Assembly (NCBI RefSeq): GCF_043290135.1
Contig: NC_134710.1
Span: forward strand, 11,175,321-11,239,320
Direction: 5' to 3'
Source of the DNA: Rhipicephalus microplus
Lineage: Eukaryota > Arthropoda > Arachnida > Ixodida > Ixodidae
DNA length: 64,000 nt
Shown: in pieces, positions 22,601-32,423 of the stretch
Position numbering within the stretch: the first letter of the stretch is position 1
Layout: the number at the start of each line of letters is the position of its first letter
Position numbers and translations under genes: made by a program
Notes under the pieces: model-generated
The model's database searches: none
What the model was told of the DNA's origin: nothing
What the model saw: only the letters and a program-made list of their open reading frames with translations

Positions 22601-23602
22601 GCTTTACATAAAACTAAATCTGGCCACCATGAAAGCTGAAACCGAAACATCATATAAATTTCATTCGGTGATTTGTCGGTGTTCAATCTACAGTGATTTC
22701 TCGAGCCGAGAAGATAGTCGCGCAACCTTCAGTGCGTGCATTATGCACATTGATATAAGGGGTGTGAATGTGTATTGGTGCGTTCCGTCACGGCCAATCG
22801 ACCTGCACGGCACCGTTCGGGCAAGACGACCGGTATTTCTTTTGACCGATTCTCAAGTAATACTCAGCTCTGCGCCAAGCGAGAAAAGAATGTTGCGAGA
22901 GACATCTTCATGATCAAATACAAGTCTGCATAAAGAGTTGTATGCAGCAGACACTTGCGTGATGAAGACTATGTGCCTGCGTTCCACATCAGATAACGTA
23001 TCCCTGACTCCACGCCTACTCTTTTCGAGGACTATCCTTCCTACTTGATTCCAAGTGCAAAGCAGCCTCGCAAAGATCCTGCTGTTTGAGCTTGTCCCCT
23101 ACGTGAAACATCAAGGAAGCAAAAAGCGAAGACCAAAGAAACAGATCTAGATGTTTCAACTTCACAAGACGCTTTCACTGAACAAGCAGCGAAAAAGGGG
23201 TCTCAATATTATCGCGAAAGCAAACACCACGCGTGTGTTAAGAAAATCGCAACAGACAAACAGAAAGGAGAGAAAAAGGCCGTGTTTCTTTTGCATCACA
23301 TAGAATTAGACTGAAGAAAGCGTTCAGCGTACCGAGACAAACTTGTAAGGGGTGTGTGATATGGCGCTTTCTGTCACAAAAAGGTTACGATCGCGCGCTC
23401 ACTTCGGGGCTTGTGACACTGCCAGCAATGTGCTCTCTTCAGAGTTATATAGGTCCAAGCCCAGCATCTTCAGGTATGAGATATGCTACAAACCATTTGT
23501 GCGTCCTGAACAATTAAGCAACTTAATTTTCAACGCGCGGTGAGTGGACAAGCGCGCCCTAATTCATGTGCTGGCGTTGAGCGCGCTGCACGGAGCGGCG
23601 GA
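22601..23602. other. Unassigned sequence between LINE copies A and C
   Basis: About 1 kb. The longest frame is 110 codons (plus, 22581-22913) and resembles nothing I know. There are no inverted or direct terminal repeats, tRNA-like boxes or clear splice-bounded exons. It is probably decayed intergenic or older repeat sequence. Confidence 0.4.
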
Positions 23603-24582
23603 GGATTGATGAATAGATATGGCTGTACCTTTTAGATCGGGCGGTGGTTAACGCCACCTAGCCGTAATACTTAGTGAACCCAAAACTAGATTTATTTTTT
23701 TCCCTTTATATAGTGAAGTTGAGCAGTGGTACTTTGAAGTGAAGGAGTTTCACTCGTGCCTTGATTTTAGCCACCAATCAGATAACCTTCTTCTAGTTAA
23801 ATCTACCCGCACTAGTCAATTTTGCCCTCCCTGTCCCTAAACGCAGGTGCTTTGAAAAGCTCTGCACCGTCATCTTAAAGGGGGTAAATGGCCCTTTACA
23901 AAACACTATCAAGTGTTCGGCAGTTTCCTCCTCCTCTCCACACACACTGCATACCATGTCTACCCCTTCGTATTTGGCCTGATAAGTCATGGTTTGCAAT
24001 ACTCCCGTCCCGCTCTTTACAGGACACTATGAAGTGTTCGGCAGTTTCCTCCTCCTCTCCACACGCACTGCATACCATGTCTACCCCTTCGTATTTGGCC
24101 CGATAAGTCTTAGTTCGCAATACTCCCATCCTGGCCTCAAACAGTAAAACAAATACCCCGAGAAATATCATAAATCCTTTCCTTGGCAATTTACTGCTTA
24201 TCAGTTCGATAGATCTAGATCTAGTGCGGACTTCTTAATCATGCGAATTCTCCCCATGTCGGTCCCCGTTTCCTTCACCCTCCTCTTAACCGATAGTGGT
24301 TATTGGTTTGGCCCCCTGCTCTTTTTAAATATTTGCCCGTCAATTTTTTTGGTTCGCTTCCTCGATTTTGTATCGACATTCCTCATGTACAAGTAGCTCA
24401 ATATCTTCCTAGCCCAAGACTCCTCCCCCATTTCTCTCAATCGCTTCTCAAATTTTATCTTCCTGCTAGTTTCCCTGCCCTCGAATGCGTTTCATCCCAT
24501 ATCACCTTGTACTTCCTAATTTGGTGTATTGCCGTAAGCTCCTAAAGCAAGCCTACGTTGCTTAATTTCTAATCTTGCTTAA
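23603..24582 (-). pseudogene. LINE copy C, 3' end with internal tandem duplication
   Basis: This is a 5'-truncated minus-strand copy of the same LINE as copies A and B. Its 3' end (GGCTGTACCTTTTAGATCGG near 23621 on plus) aligns with the copy B 3' end at 25610, and its 5' end stops at TTTCTAATCTTGCTT near 24580. It covers the C-terminal Cys/His block (VCSVCGEEEETAEHLI) and the KFEKRLREMGEE-type region in broken frames. A 121-bp stretch is tandemly duplicated: AAGTGTTCGGCAGTTTCCTC occurs at 23911 and 24032, so the Cys/His block is present twice in shifted frames. No RT remains. Confidence 0.85.
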
Positions 24583-24910
24583 GGAAGGTCAGGGTCGTAG
24601 CGTTTTCCTCGGAGCAGCAGCGAGAGGCATGTACTACACCTGATGCGAAGGCCGTAAAAAGTAACGTTTCTAGAACTAGGTAAATTGCAAAACTGAGCGA
24701 TGTTGCGTGGTGCCGCCGCTTCCAGAGACAAATGTGGCGCTGCTGTCGCATCCGTATTTATTCTCTGCATGCTCGCTCATGCCACTCCCGTAACCTTCGT
24801 CGGCTCTGCATGTTGCAGTGAGTCTTTATCTGTGGAGTATTCTTTCTGTGCGAACAGTTTTCTGCTTCTGCGTGCCCTGTTCTGCTTCGTATGTGTTGCG
24901 TGTTTTCATC

Positions 24911-25185
24911 ATGCCCACATGTTGCGTTCCTGGCTGTACGGATGGCTAGAGAAAATGAGAGACACCATGACATTTTTGTGCCCCGTGTGTACCCGAGCAG
25001 CGAGATGTATGGAACCACGCTATTCCTCGTGCTGATAAAAAACTGCCCAGCACATCACGTGTGCGTGATATGTACGTTCATGACGAGGACATGCTGAAGA
25101 CTTTCACTCACGTCATCGATAGTAAGAAGGTACAAATCACCAGAGGAAAGGGGGACCTTATCGGAAGATATGCGTTCCACGGTGT
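24911..25185 (+). pseudogene. THAP zinc-finger relic
   Basis: ATG at 24911 opens MPTCCVPGCTDG, the hallmark start of a C2CH THAP DNA-binding finger, followed immediately by a TAG. After a frame change the sequence continues RDVWNHAIPRADKKLPSTSR, then VRDMYVHDEDMLKTFTHVI and KKVQITRGK, matching the W, the S-x-V-C-x-x-H-F and the F-T-H blocks of tick THAP proteins. Here the usual Cys of V-C-x-x-H reads as Arg. Both the stop and the frameshift make it non-coding. THAP fingers occur in host regulators and in P-element-like transposases; the fragment is too short to say which. Confidence 0.6.
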
Positions 25186-25583
25186 GATTAGTGAAGAAAA
25201 CGACGACAACGACGGAAGTGCGAGGCAAGGCGCGTGTGATTTCGAGCCAACTGTGCGCATGAGGTCAGCCAATCAGCTGATGACCTGGGGTGGCCCATAG
25301 AGGTGGCGTGCCGTGACTGGGCCACGTGTGACCATTACGTGGCGGCAAGCTTTGTGGCTGGGAACAAGCCGAAGCATCGGCAGACGGGAGACAGCGGGCC
25401 GAAGCGTCGGACGCAGGCGATACAGGTTCCGGCCAGGTAACGCGGCCGTCGACGCTGCTGCCGTCCAACCACCAGCTGGGGCGGCATTGCAGGCACGAGT
25501 ACTGCATCTCGGGGCGCGGCCTGGCCTGCTAATCTCTTCCTTGTCAAAGGCATCGCGGATCTCGGCGAGGCGTCTCCACGGTC
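25186..25583. other. Unassigned GC-rich sequence
   Basis: This stretch lies between the THAP relic and LINE copy B. A 103-codon plus frame (25313-25624) is Arg/Ala-rich and overlaps the LINE end, so it is likely chance. No element termini are visible. Confidence 0.4.
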
Positions 25584-25741
25584 GGATGGATGGATGGATG
25601 AATGGATATGGCTGTACCCTTTAGATCGGGTGGTGGCTAGCGCCACCAAGCCGTAATACCTAATGAACCAAAAAGTATATTTATTTTTTTTCTTAAAAAG
25701 TGAATTTAAGGATTCGTACTTTGCAGTGAATTCAATTTTCA

Positions 25742-26776
25742 CTAGTGCCTTGACTTTAGCCACCAATCAGATAACCTCCTTCTAGTTAAGTCTACCCGCT
25801 TAAAGTTTATTTTGCCCTCGCGGTCCCTAAACCCCAGTGCTTTGAAAAACTCTGCGCCATCATCCTGAACTATAGGGTGAAGCCCTTTACAGAACATTAT
25901 CAAGTGTTCGGCAGTTTCTTCTTCCTCTCCACACGCACTGCATACTGTGTCTACCCCTTCGTATTTGGCCGGATATGTCTTGGTTCGCAGTACTCTCGTC
26001 CTGGCCTCAAACAGTAGAGAACTCCCCCGAGTATTATCATAGATCCTTTCCTTGGCAATTTCCTGCTGAAAAGTTCGGTATATCTCGAGTGCGGACTTCT
26101 TAATCATGCCCATTCTCGACATGTCAGTCTCCGTTTCCTTCACTTTCTTCTTAACCGATAGTTCTTTTTGGTTTGGCCACCTGCTGTTTTCTAAGTATTT
26201 ACCAGTCAACTTCCTGGTTCGCTTCCTCCAATTTGTATCGACATTCTTCATGTACAAGTGGCTGAAAACCTTCCTAGCCCAACGCTCTTCCCCCATTTCT
26301 CTCAATCGCTTCTCAAATTTTATCTTGCTGCTATTGTTCCTGCCCTCAAATAATATCCATCCCATATCACCTTGTACTCCCTGATTTGGTGTATTCCCGT
26401 GAGCTCCTAAAGCAAGCCTACCTATTCCACGTTGCTTAATTTCTAATCTTGCTTGAACTTCCGATCTCATGCACAAGACCGCATTGCCGAACGTCAGCCC
26501 AGGAACCATGAGCCCTTTCCATATTCCTCTCACAACATCATACCTATTGTAACTCCACAGTGCCCTATTTTTCATGACTGCTGCATTCCTGTTACCTTTA
26601 GTCGTCACGTATATTTCGTGTTCCCTCAGATACTCGGTCCCATTGCTTATCCATACGCCCAGATATTTGTATTTATCTGTTATCTCTAGCGTGACCTCCT
26701 GTATTCTAAGCTCACTACCTTTGTTGTCAATGAAAATCATGACTGCTGATTTTTCCTTACTGAATCTAAATCTCAC
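25742..26776 (-). pseudogene. LINE copy B, C-terminal region with Cys/His block
   Basis: An open 344-codon frame continues ORF2 after the RT palm, offset by a frameshift from the RT frame near 26780-26820. It begins with RFSKEKSAVMIF and KYLGVWI, the usual RT thumb motif. It then has VRGIWKGLMVPGLTF and NQGVQGDMGWILFEGR, and ends with VCSACGEEEETAEHLIMFC (C-x2-C, then H-x4-C). I know no enzymatic function for this tail; the Cys/His block probably binds nucleic acid. Over 300 codons without a stop suggests a fairly recent insertion. Confidence 0.8.
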
Positions 26777-26820
26777 CTATCTCCCTCATTACCGCAGATG
26801 TCCATCAATATCTGCAAATC

Positions 26821-27890
26821 TTACTTGTTGTTGGCCATTAGCACTATATCATCTGCGTACATTAATGCTGGTAGTGCCTGATGAATAAGTTTTCCTTGTT
26901 TGACTAAAGAGAGGTTGAAGCCCAGTCCACATCCCTCTAATTTTGCCTCTAATCCTTGTAGGTACATCATGAATAATAAGGGTGACAGGGGGCACCCCTG
27001 CCTAAGCCCCCGTTTTACCTCTGCAGGCTTGGATACCTGTTTTTCCCACTTTATAACTACCTTGTTACCTTTATAGATACTCTTTAAAAGATTAGTGACT
27101 ACAAGTTCCACGCCCAGTGTGTCCAGTATTCCCCACAATTCCTCTTGAACCACGCTATCGTACGCTCTCTTGATATCCAAAAATGCTAGCCACAGGGGCC
27201 TGTGTTCCTTTTCTGCTATTTCGATGCACTGCGTCAGTGAAACAGATTGTCTTCCAACCTCCTGTGTTTCCGAAACCCATTCTGCAGTTCCCCCAGCACC
27301 CCCTCATCCTCTATCCACGCCTGCAGTCTTTCCTTTATAATCTGCATCGCCAGCCTGTAGACCACTGATGTCACTGTTATAGGGCGGTAGTTGTTTATGT
27401 CAGCTTTGTCCCCCTTTCCTTTATAGATCATGCTCATCCTGCTAAGTTTCCATCCATCGGGAACTTCACCATCGAATATTAGTGTGCTCACTGCCTCTCT
27501 CAAAGCCTGCTTAGACTTCGGACCTAATGTCTTTATCAGCCTAATTGGAATGCCATCTGGGCCTATTGATGTACTACTAGGAACCCTTTTCTCAGCCCTT
27601 TCCCACTCTTGTTCTGAAAATGGAGCCATTGCACCACTTGATTCGTCCTTGTCTATTGTGGTGCATAAAGTACTTCTTTGTTGAAATTTTTCTGTCACCC
27701 TTGTTCTGATATATTCAATAGCTTCGTCCCCTTCTAGCCTAGCACCTTGGGCTGTAGTTATAAAACTCTGCTCTAAGCTCGTCTCATTTCTTAGGGAGTT
27801 TAGGATGGTTCCAAAATTTCGCAGGTGCCTTTCTATCTTTTTAATATACTCCTGCCAGCCACTGAGCTCCCTTCCTTCTAATCTTTTCAT
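26821..27890 (-). pseudogene. LINE copy B reverse transcriptase
   Basis: Two frames, 27234-27890 and 26821-27180, join across a frameshift near 27230. In order: WERAEKRVPSSTSIGPDGIP, WKLSRMSMIYKGKGDKADIN, NYRPITVTSVVYRL, GFRKHRRLEDNLF, then MDIKRAYDSVVQEELW (first catalytic Asp), RQGCPLSPLLFMMYLQ and LMYADDIVLMANNK (catalytic YADD). All palm residues are present, so the frameshift and the 5' truncation are the visible lesions. The protein would prime and copy LINE RNA at a nicked target. Confidence 0.88.
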
Positions 27891-28279
27891 TGATCAGAAG
27901 GGATGCATCCCTTCTCAGCCATTCGGCACAGCGACGTAGGTGGCCTGGCTAATGGTCACGGTTGCGCCGAGCATCGCGTCTCGACCCAAGCTGTTCGCTG
28001 GACGGGCTGGCCATTTACACGCATGGAGCATCGCGTCTCTGATGCGGGTTGACTGCTCCGTAGTCGTACCCACGCCACCACTCCGCCAAGCGTTATCGTC
28101 ACCATAGCGTCACACATCGAGACGCACCTTGCTTCCGATCGCCTGTCGCCGCCTCCTGCCCTGCACCTCGGCGTTCGTCGGGTCCCTACACACGAGCTGC
28201 CTCTATCCAGCCGTGTTCACTGCCAGCGTGTCACGCAGCCGGTAGGCCCTCCTGTCGCCTATCCGCCAGCCGTGAGCCT

Positions 28280-28753
28280 GTGGCCGCACCCCTAACGTAT
28301 GCAGCGCAGCCTGTGGCTCCTCCTGTCGCCTGTTCGCAAGAGATGCAGCCTGTAGCAGCGCCGTTCACATATGCAGACGCTGTGCGTAGGCTTCCGCAAC
28401 CATCCTACACCTCGCGCTCAGAGCCCGCACACCCGGCTGCTTATACTGCACCTTGGGCAGCACCACCAGTCGCCAATCTTTGGAGGACGCCCGATAACCG
28501 ACCGACATGCTACGCCTGCGTCACTCCCGAACACGTTGCCTGCTACTGCCGCCGTCGACCTCAGATGTTCGGCGACTATGTTCGATCGTCGCAACCCGGC
28601 AGCCAACCCTTCGCGCAATACGGGCCGGTCTCGTCACCTCGCTATGCCCCTCCCAACGACCCCGACTTCGTGACGCCGCGCGCACCCTCTTCTCGTCGGC
28701 GATCACCCTCCCCCATGCGTCGCCGGCCCAGACCTTCTGACCAGGAAAACTAA
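28280..28753 (+). pseudogene. Gypsy relic, Gag C-terminal part with zinc knuckle
   Basis: A 157-codon frame, rich in Pro/Ala in its first half, contains CYACVTPEHVACYC, a C-x2-C-x4-H-x4-C zinc knuckle in which the usual Gly residues are replaced. It ends with an Arg/Ser-rich tail (SSRRRSPSPMRRRPRPS). The knuckle binds genomic RNA for packaging. The N-terminal matrix/capsid region is missing or unreadable, so the ATG at 28280 is not likely the real start. Confidence 0.7.
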
Positions 28754-28824
28754 GCACCGCAGTTCAAGAGGCAAGAACTGCGCCACTTTCGAACTGTCTA
28801 ACCCCTCGCCTCTCTCCTGCTAAC

Positions 28825-29829
28825 GTGGTCGCAGTAACTGTTGTAGGTTATTGTACTTTCGCCCTTGTGGACACTGGCGCCGCCGTTTCAGTTATTGCCG
28901 CCAATGTCTGCCGTGTATTACGTGAAGTCACGACGCCGCTTTTGGGACTGTCACTCCACGCCGCAAGTGCACAGCAAGTAACGCCTCTCGCAGCCTGCCC
29001 TGCAAGAGTGTCCATCGAAGACATTGTTCACATTGTGGAGTTTATTGTCCTCGCTGTCTGTTCGCATGACGTCATCCTCGGATCGGACTTCCTATCCCGC
29101 CATAATGCCGTCATGGACTGCGCACGCGCTGAAGTTGAGTTTGCACCCTTTTGTGATGTCCCATTACTTGACGCTCTTCATCGGCCGCCGAAGTTGTTCG
29201 TGCATCAAGATACCGACATTCCACCTGAAAATTTCGCACTTGTTCCAGTTTCATGCAACGCCTACACTGACGCTACAGTCTTTTTTATGTCTTCCGATAT
29301 CTTCACGAGTCGTCGAGCTCTGCCGCTGCCTTTCGCAACGATTGACCTTGCCGCCGGAAGAAGCAATATGTTCATACTCAACCCGCTTTCCACACCTGTC
29401 ACTTTGCTTGCGGGGGAATGTCTCGGCCGCGTGCAAAATCTCGACCCTTCGTCTTTGGTTCATGTCCCGGATGACTACTGCGACCACCCAAAATCACTGT
29501 CGGCCCTCGAGGAGTCGTCCAAGGATACGTTTTCCAGCGCCATTGCCGACACCTTTACTCCCACCGAACATGCCGACCTGCTTGATCTTCTGCATGAGTT
29601 CCGGAATTCTTCCGATGTATCGCAACCTCAACTAGGCCGCACGTCGCAAGTCAAGCATCATGTCGACACCGGCCTACACCAGCCACTGCATCAAAGACCA
29701 TACCGTGTCACCACTGAAGAGCGCCGGGTCATCAACCATCAAGTCGAAGATGTGCTTCGTAGAGACGTCATTCGACCATCTCACAGTCCCTGGGCATCTC
29801 CTGTCGTCATGGTGCGTAAGAAAGACTGA
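28825..29829 (+). pseudogene. Gypsy relic, aspartic protease and start of RT
   Basis: This 334-codon frame has FALVDTGAAVSVI (residues about 10-22) as the protease active site with D-T-G, and DVILGSDFLSRHNAV as the second conserved block. It then has a linker and the RT leader HQRPYRVTTEERRVINHQV and PSHSPWASPVVMVRKKD. A TGA at 29827 follows KKD where Gly is expected; reading continues [18 protein letters not shown] in the same frame, so a single substitution created the stop. The protease would process Gag-Pol. Confidence 0.8.
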
Positions 29830-30960
29830 TCTATCCGATTTTGCGTGGACTATCGTCGTTTGAATAAGATAACCCGCAAGGACGTATATCCTTTGCCACG
29901 CATTGATGACGCCATTGACACCCGTCAGGGAGCCGAATTCTTCTTGTAGATTTGCGGTCTGGCTACTGCCAAGTTTCAATGCCTGAAGCCGATCGCCAAA
30001 AAACTGCATTTATTACACCTGACGGACTATACGAGTTTAACATCATGCCCTTTGGGCTTTGTAACGCGCCCGCCACGTTTGAACAACTTATGGATAATAT
30101 GCTATGTGGCCTCTAGTGGAATATGTGCCTCTGCTACTTCGACGATGTCGTGGTTTTCTCGCACGACTTTCCTACGCACCTCCTTCGCCTCAGGCACGTT
30201 TTTACTTGTCTGACCAACGCTGGCCTGCAGCTTAACATGAAAAATTGCCGCTTCGCTGCACGCGAGCTCGTCATCCTAGGCCACATCGTGTCAAAGCACG
30301 GCGTATTACCTGACCCAGGAAAACTTCTAGCAGTCGCAGAATTTCCCAAGCCGACGACCATGAAGGAACTTCGCAGTTTTGAAGGCCTATGCTCTTATTT
30401 CCGGCGCTTTGTTCGCAATTTTGCATCCATCATGTCACCATTAATCCAGCTTCTTCGCGGTGACGTGAACCTCTCCTCCTGGTCCCCTGCATGTGACGTG
30501 GCCTTCACTACTCTGAGCCGTCTGCTCACCTCCCCACCTATTCTTCGCCACTTCGACCCGGCGACTCCTACTGAAGTGCACACCGACGTCAGCAGCGTCG
30601 GGCTAGGCGCTGTCCTCGCTCAACGAAAGCCCGGCTTTTAAGAATATGTTGTAGCCTACGCTAGCCGCACTCTGACGAAAGCCGAAACTAATTACAGCGT
30701 GACAGAAAAAGAGTGTTTGGCTCTGGTGTGTGCGCTTGGAAAGTTCCGGCTGTACTTATACGGCCGCCCGTTCGATCTAGTAACTGATCACCACGCGCTT
30801 TGCTGGCTCTCCACGCTGAAAGACCCTTCTGGCCACCTGGCGTGATGGGCACTCCGCATCCAGGAGTACGACATTCGCGTCGTATACCGCTGCGGACGCA
30901 AACACGCTGACGCCCTGTCCCGCTCATCTTAGCCACCAGATCCGACGTGCGAAAACACGT
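29830..30960 (+). pseudogene. Gypsy relic, RT palm and RNase H
   Basis: After [13 protein letters not shown] the frame shifts more than once around 29930-30110. A frame from 30123 gives [12 protein letters not shown] (catalytic F-D-D in the Y-x-D-D position), [20 protein letters not shown] and [20 protein letters not shown] (RNase H first Asp). Stops at about 30640 (after KPGF), 30844 and 30930 interrupt the RNase H, which continues [31 protein letters not shown] and RKHADALSRS. It is inactive through multiple lesions. Confidence 0.8.
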
Positions 30961-30971
30961 GCCTCCAGACC

Positions 30972-32271
30972 TTGTCATCGTTAAGTCTTGACTCAATTGC
31001 CACCGAACAACGTCGTGACCCGTGGATCGCATCTCTTCTCGTATATCTATCCGGTACGCCCAACCTTCCAGTATCTCGATCCCTTCGACGTCAAGTTTTC
31101 CATTTTGCCATCCGCGAACAACTTCTTCATCGACGCAACTACTCTCCTGATGGCCGCCGGTGGCTACTGGTCATTCTACACACTTTACGATCGCAGGTAT
31201 GCACCTCTCTTCGCGACGATCCACAATGTGGCCATGCCGGGGTGTTCAAAACATATGAACGCCTTCGCCATCGCTATTACTGGCGCGGCATGTACAATTT
31301 TGTACACCAATTCGTACAGTGCTGTCCTGACTGCCAGCGACGCAAATCAACACCGCTACATGCGACTGGCGAATCGCAGCCACTTCCGTGCCCTGCCAAG
31401 CCATTTGATCGCGTTGGCATTGACCTCTACGGCCCCCTTCCATTGACACCAGATGGCAATCAATGGATTATAGTGGCGGTCGACCATCTAACACGCTACG
31501 CCGAAACAGCCGCTTTACCAAGCACTACCGCTCAGGATATTGCCTCTTTCATTTTACGTCGCTTTATCCTTCAACATGGCGCACCTCGAGAGCTCCTTAG
31601 TGACAGAGGCTGCGCCTTCCTCTCTGAGGTCGTCGAAGTTCTGCTTTCGGAATGCCACGCCATTCATCAGAAAACGACAGCATACCACCCGCAGACTATT
31701 GGGCTAACGGAACGGTTTAACCGCACGCTGGGTGATATGCTCTCAATGTACGTGGCATCTAATCATAGCAACTGGGACCGTGTTCTCCCATACGTCATAT
31801 TCGCATATAATACTGCAATACAAACAACCACGGGATTTTCACTTTTCTTTCTTCTTTATGGACGTGACCCTTCCCATACAATTGATACTCTACTTCCCTA
31901 CCGTCCCGATGCTTCCGAATGTCCACCTATTTCCGATGCTGTTCGACAAGCCCAAGAGTGCCGCCAGCTCACCCGTGGGTTCAGCTCGGACGAGCAGCAA
32001 CGCCGGAAAGAAAACCGTTACTTCTCTTCCGGATCCCAGCTATGCCCCAGGATCTCTCGTGTGGCTTTCCATCCCATACCAAACTCCGGGACTGTCATCG
32101 AAACTTGTCCCTTGGTACGAGGGGCCTTACACCGTTTTAGAGAAAAATTCTCCGGTTAATTACCTAATTGAGCCAGTTTCCCGATCGGATGACATGCGCC
32201 GGCGTGCACGTGACAACGTCCATGTTTCCTGCCTAAAACCGTATAATAAGCCTCTCCCTGAAACTTCTTAG
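30972..32271 (+). pseudogene. Gypsy relic, integrase
   Basis: The 395-codon frame 30972-32159 carries the zinc-binding H-H-C-C block (HAGVFKTYERLRHRYYW then CCPDCQRRK) and the catalytic core: D in VGIDLYGPLP, D in LLSDRGCAF and E in TERFNRTLGDM. A frameshift near 31980 moves the C-terminal part to another frame ending at 32271, with PGSLVWLSIP, WYEGPYTVLE and NVHVSCLKPY typical of Gypsy integrase tails. Integrase would insert the cDNA with a short target duplication. Confidence 0.82.
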
Positions 32272-32423
32272 GTTGCCAGGATGGCTCCTTTTTCAGCAGG
32301 GGCGATTGTGAAGAAGAATATGTGCCTGCACAAGCAGCATCGCCAACGCCCGGCTCTCTTTAACGGCTAATAAACCTCTTCACAGGCCCTATAAAAATTT
32401 ATTGGTCTCTTTAAAAAAAAAAA

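Larger units (their letters stand above)
25584..27935 (-). mobile_element. LINE ('tick transposon' family) copy B, best-preserved copy
   Basis: This is a minus-strand non-LTR retrotransposon, 5' truncated so that the endonuclease is missing. Its 3' end is a (GGAT)n-like tail on the plus strand at 25584-25603. Two long frames (26821-27890 with one frameshift, and 25742-26776) hold the RT and the C-terminal region. Sequence decay is much lower than in copies A and C. The 5' boundary is approximate: coding similarity continues to AEWLRRDASLLINEK near 27930, beyond which Gypsy-related sequence begins. Confidence 0.85.
27936..32412 (+). mobile_element. Decayed Ty3/Gypsy retrotransposon lacking a 5' LTR
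   Basis: Plus-strand domains occur in the standard order Gag knuckle, protease, RT, RNase H, integrase. Near the 3' end a purine-rich AGCAGGGGCGA is followed by TGTGAAGAAG at 32307, the likely start of the 3' LTR. About 60 bp later comes AATAAA (32369-32374), and an A-run starts at 32413. No copy of TGTGAAGAAG exists near 27936, so there is no 5' LTR. At least four stop codons and several frameshifts interrupt pol. The sequence from 27936 to 28280 has no long frame and is taken as leader or gag remains. Confidence 0.75.
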
